Assembly (NCBI GenBank): GCA_905331475.1
Contig: CAJNYU010003734.1
Coordinates: 1 to 64,000 of the forward strand
Origin: Rotaria socialis
Taxonomy: Eukaryota; Rotifera; Eurotatoria; Philodinida; Philodinidae
Direction: 5' to 3'
Length of the DNA: 64,000 nt
The number at the start of each line of letters is the position of its first letter. The first letter of the stretch is position 1. The notes under the pieces were generated by a model that saw nothing but the letters and a program-made list of their open reading frames with translations, did not search any database and was not told where the DNA came from. Shown in pieces: positions 62,901 through 64,000 of this stretch. The position numbers and the translations under genes were made by a program.

Positions 62901-64000
62901 TGAATCATACGAATACATCATCAAATTCATCGTTGTTTAGTTCACAAACAAATTCTGCGGGTTTAGCTCATGGACTCACCGGTTGCTATCCAACTAAAAA
63001 CTCATCTTATACAAAAAAACTTGATGATGATCATAGTTGGCGATTACTTCAAGGACCTGGTAATAAAATATGGATACTTCTTTTTATATACGTTTTGTCT
63101 CGAGAGTCATGAAATTACTGATCAAACTTGAGGGCAACTGGCATCTCTTTACAGAAAAAGAAATTTTCGTGCGAATTAAAAATATCAAGATAAATAAGAT
63201 TGGGAATAGCTCGTGACCTGGTTTTATATAAGCGACATTTTTTTTATGGTTGCTATTTTTATCCAATAGAAACATATACTATACTTAGAAGGAAAAAAAA
63301 CTGCTAGTTTACGTTGATTCGTTTTTCTGTGTCTATTTTATTGATCTCTATTCTCAGTTAAAAACTAAGATGAAAACACCGGACTCTACGATGCTCACGA
63401 TTTTATCATTCTTTTCCAAAGAAAAATGCATAGAATAAAGATAGAAATTCAAGTACATATTGAAAACAAACTGCACATACGATTGTCGATTTAACAACGG
63501 AGTCGAATTGTTAAACAGTAACCTTTTCTAAATTTTTTCATAAATTTGATTAAGTTTAATTAGTAGCAAAACTGTTTGTGTCTATAAAAAGATCTCACAT
63601 GAGCTTGAGATAAAAGAAACTTGCTATTATAAAATAGACAACCAAATATTATTAAATTCAATAATAGATTTAATCAATTTCCGAAAAGATCATCGATTTA
63701 CTAATACAATTCATTCGGAACAATCATTTTTCAATTCACGATCAGAACAAAATACACATTTTTATCATTTGGTAATCAATTTTTTCTTTTTTTCTTAAAT
63801 TTATTTATCAATTCATTTTATTTCTTATAGGTCAAACCAACCGATCGTGAAGATGATGGTCGAACATTAATAACAAATAAACTTGTTTCAGAAGTTTATC
63901 TAACACGTTTATTAGCAACAAAAGGTTCATTACAACAATATATTGATAGTTTTTTTGATACGATATTTTGTCTTGCTGATTTGCCATTGCCAATTAAATA
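53995..64000 (+). CDS. Plexin semaphorin receptor, truncated by window end
   Basis: Twenty-three exons with agreeing phases give 2016 residues before the window ends: 53995-55563, 55630-55836, 56989-57120, 57232-57332, 57390-57513, 57573-57768, 58133-58217, 58274-58610, 58677-58788, 58848-59296, 59350-59754, 59982-60122, 60190-60741, 60794-61034, 61093-61250, 61693-61886, 61941-62088, 62141-62287, 62341-62512, 62699-62802, 62858-63059, 63668-63771 and 63831-end. Order: signal peptide; divergent Sema domain (about 1-630) with an inserted Ser/Asn/Thr-rich loop; three PSI-like Cys clusters ([38 protein letters not shown]); IPT repeats ([20 protein letters not shown] and others); membrane segment near 1495-1520; then the plexin cytoplasmic domain. 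That carries [61 protein letters not shown] and [20 protein letters not shown]. The GAP fold acts on Rap/R-Ras-type GTPases, with the Rho-binding insert between. The first exon is unusually long. Confidence 0.95.
55837..56988. other. Long plexin intron 2
   Basis: This 1152 bp intron is many times the usual length here. Around 56120-56350 the base composition is more even (for example cggcgagctaattac, agtcaaggtcgccgtaatt), which could be the decayed remains of an inserted element. No ORF, terminal repeats or target duplication were seen. Confidence 0.4.
57163..57188. repeat. (CT)n tract in plexin intron 3
   Basis: CT run in the short intron between exons 3 and 4, extending its polypyrimidine tract. 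Confidence 0.85.

Overview
The window is nuclear DNA from a small, gene-dense invertebrate genome, most likely a bdelloid rotifer. It is AT-rich. Most introns are about 50-70 bp with GT-AG ends. The genes are clearly metazoan (plexin, ephrin, YY1, REEP, a CREC-family calcium-binding protein, a Tudor protein, a Roco GTPase). The Cys-rich secreted protein at the left edge and the trio of coiled-coil/zinc-finger paralogues are, to my recollection, styles seen in bdelloids. The species assignment is an inference. I built the gene models by hand from ORF pieces plus splice sites. For every complete multi-exon model the exon lengths sum to a multiple of three.

Layout. 1-0.6 kb: 5' part of a secreted Cys-rich gene (-). 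3.6-3.8 kb: a U2 snRNA gene (-), hidden under spurious ORFs. 6.5-9 kb and 15.4-16.3 kb: three paralogous two-exon genes (-) encoding a helical region followed by a C-x2-C-x15-H-x3-H finger. Between them lies a six-exon gene (10.1-13.4 kb, -) for a type II membrane protein with a Thr-rich stalk and a bulb-type mannose lectin domain. At 15.2-15.39 kb a possible mobile-element 5' end is cut by an assembly N. 16.6-20.7 kb: kinase-less LRR-Roc-COR protein (+). 21.0-21.6 kb: RAD6/UBE2A-like E2 (-). 24.0-29.1 kb: 15-exon two-Tudor protein with an N-terminal ubiquitin-like domain (+). 29.9-30.6 kb: LSM4 (-). 30.9-31.6 kb: intronless 2H phosphoesterase (+). 31.7-33.0 kb: CREC-family EF-hand protein (-). 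34.9-35.8 kb: REEP5/6-like (+). 37.0-39.7 kb: LUC7-like splicing factor (+). 40.4-42.8 kb: YY1 (+). 43.2-45.2 kb: UBXN6 (+). 45.4-48.5 kb: glycerate kinase (+), with an antisense candidate neuropeptide gene inside its fourth main intron position (46.0-46.5 kb). 50.0-50.5 kb: small membrane protein (+). 50.5-51.2 kb: intronless ephrin (-). 54.0 kb to the end: plexin (+), cut by the window edge inside the cytoplasmic GAP region.

Themes. Three splicing components lie within 36 kb (U2 snRNA, LSM4, LUC7-like). Ubiquitin/p97 factors recur (RAD6-like E2, UBXN6, possibly the finger trio). Ephrin and plexin, both guidance molecules, are head to head across a 2.8 kb gene-free region. Several genes have an acceptor-like pyrimidine-AG just before the start codon, and YY1, UBXN6 and GLYCTK run in the same direction with short gaps; this fits spliced-leader trans-splicing, which is known in bdelloids. 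I found no CRISPR array, bacterial operon, rRNA or tRNA.
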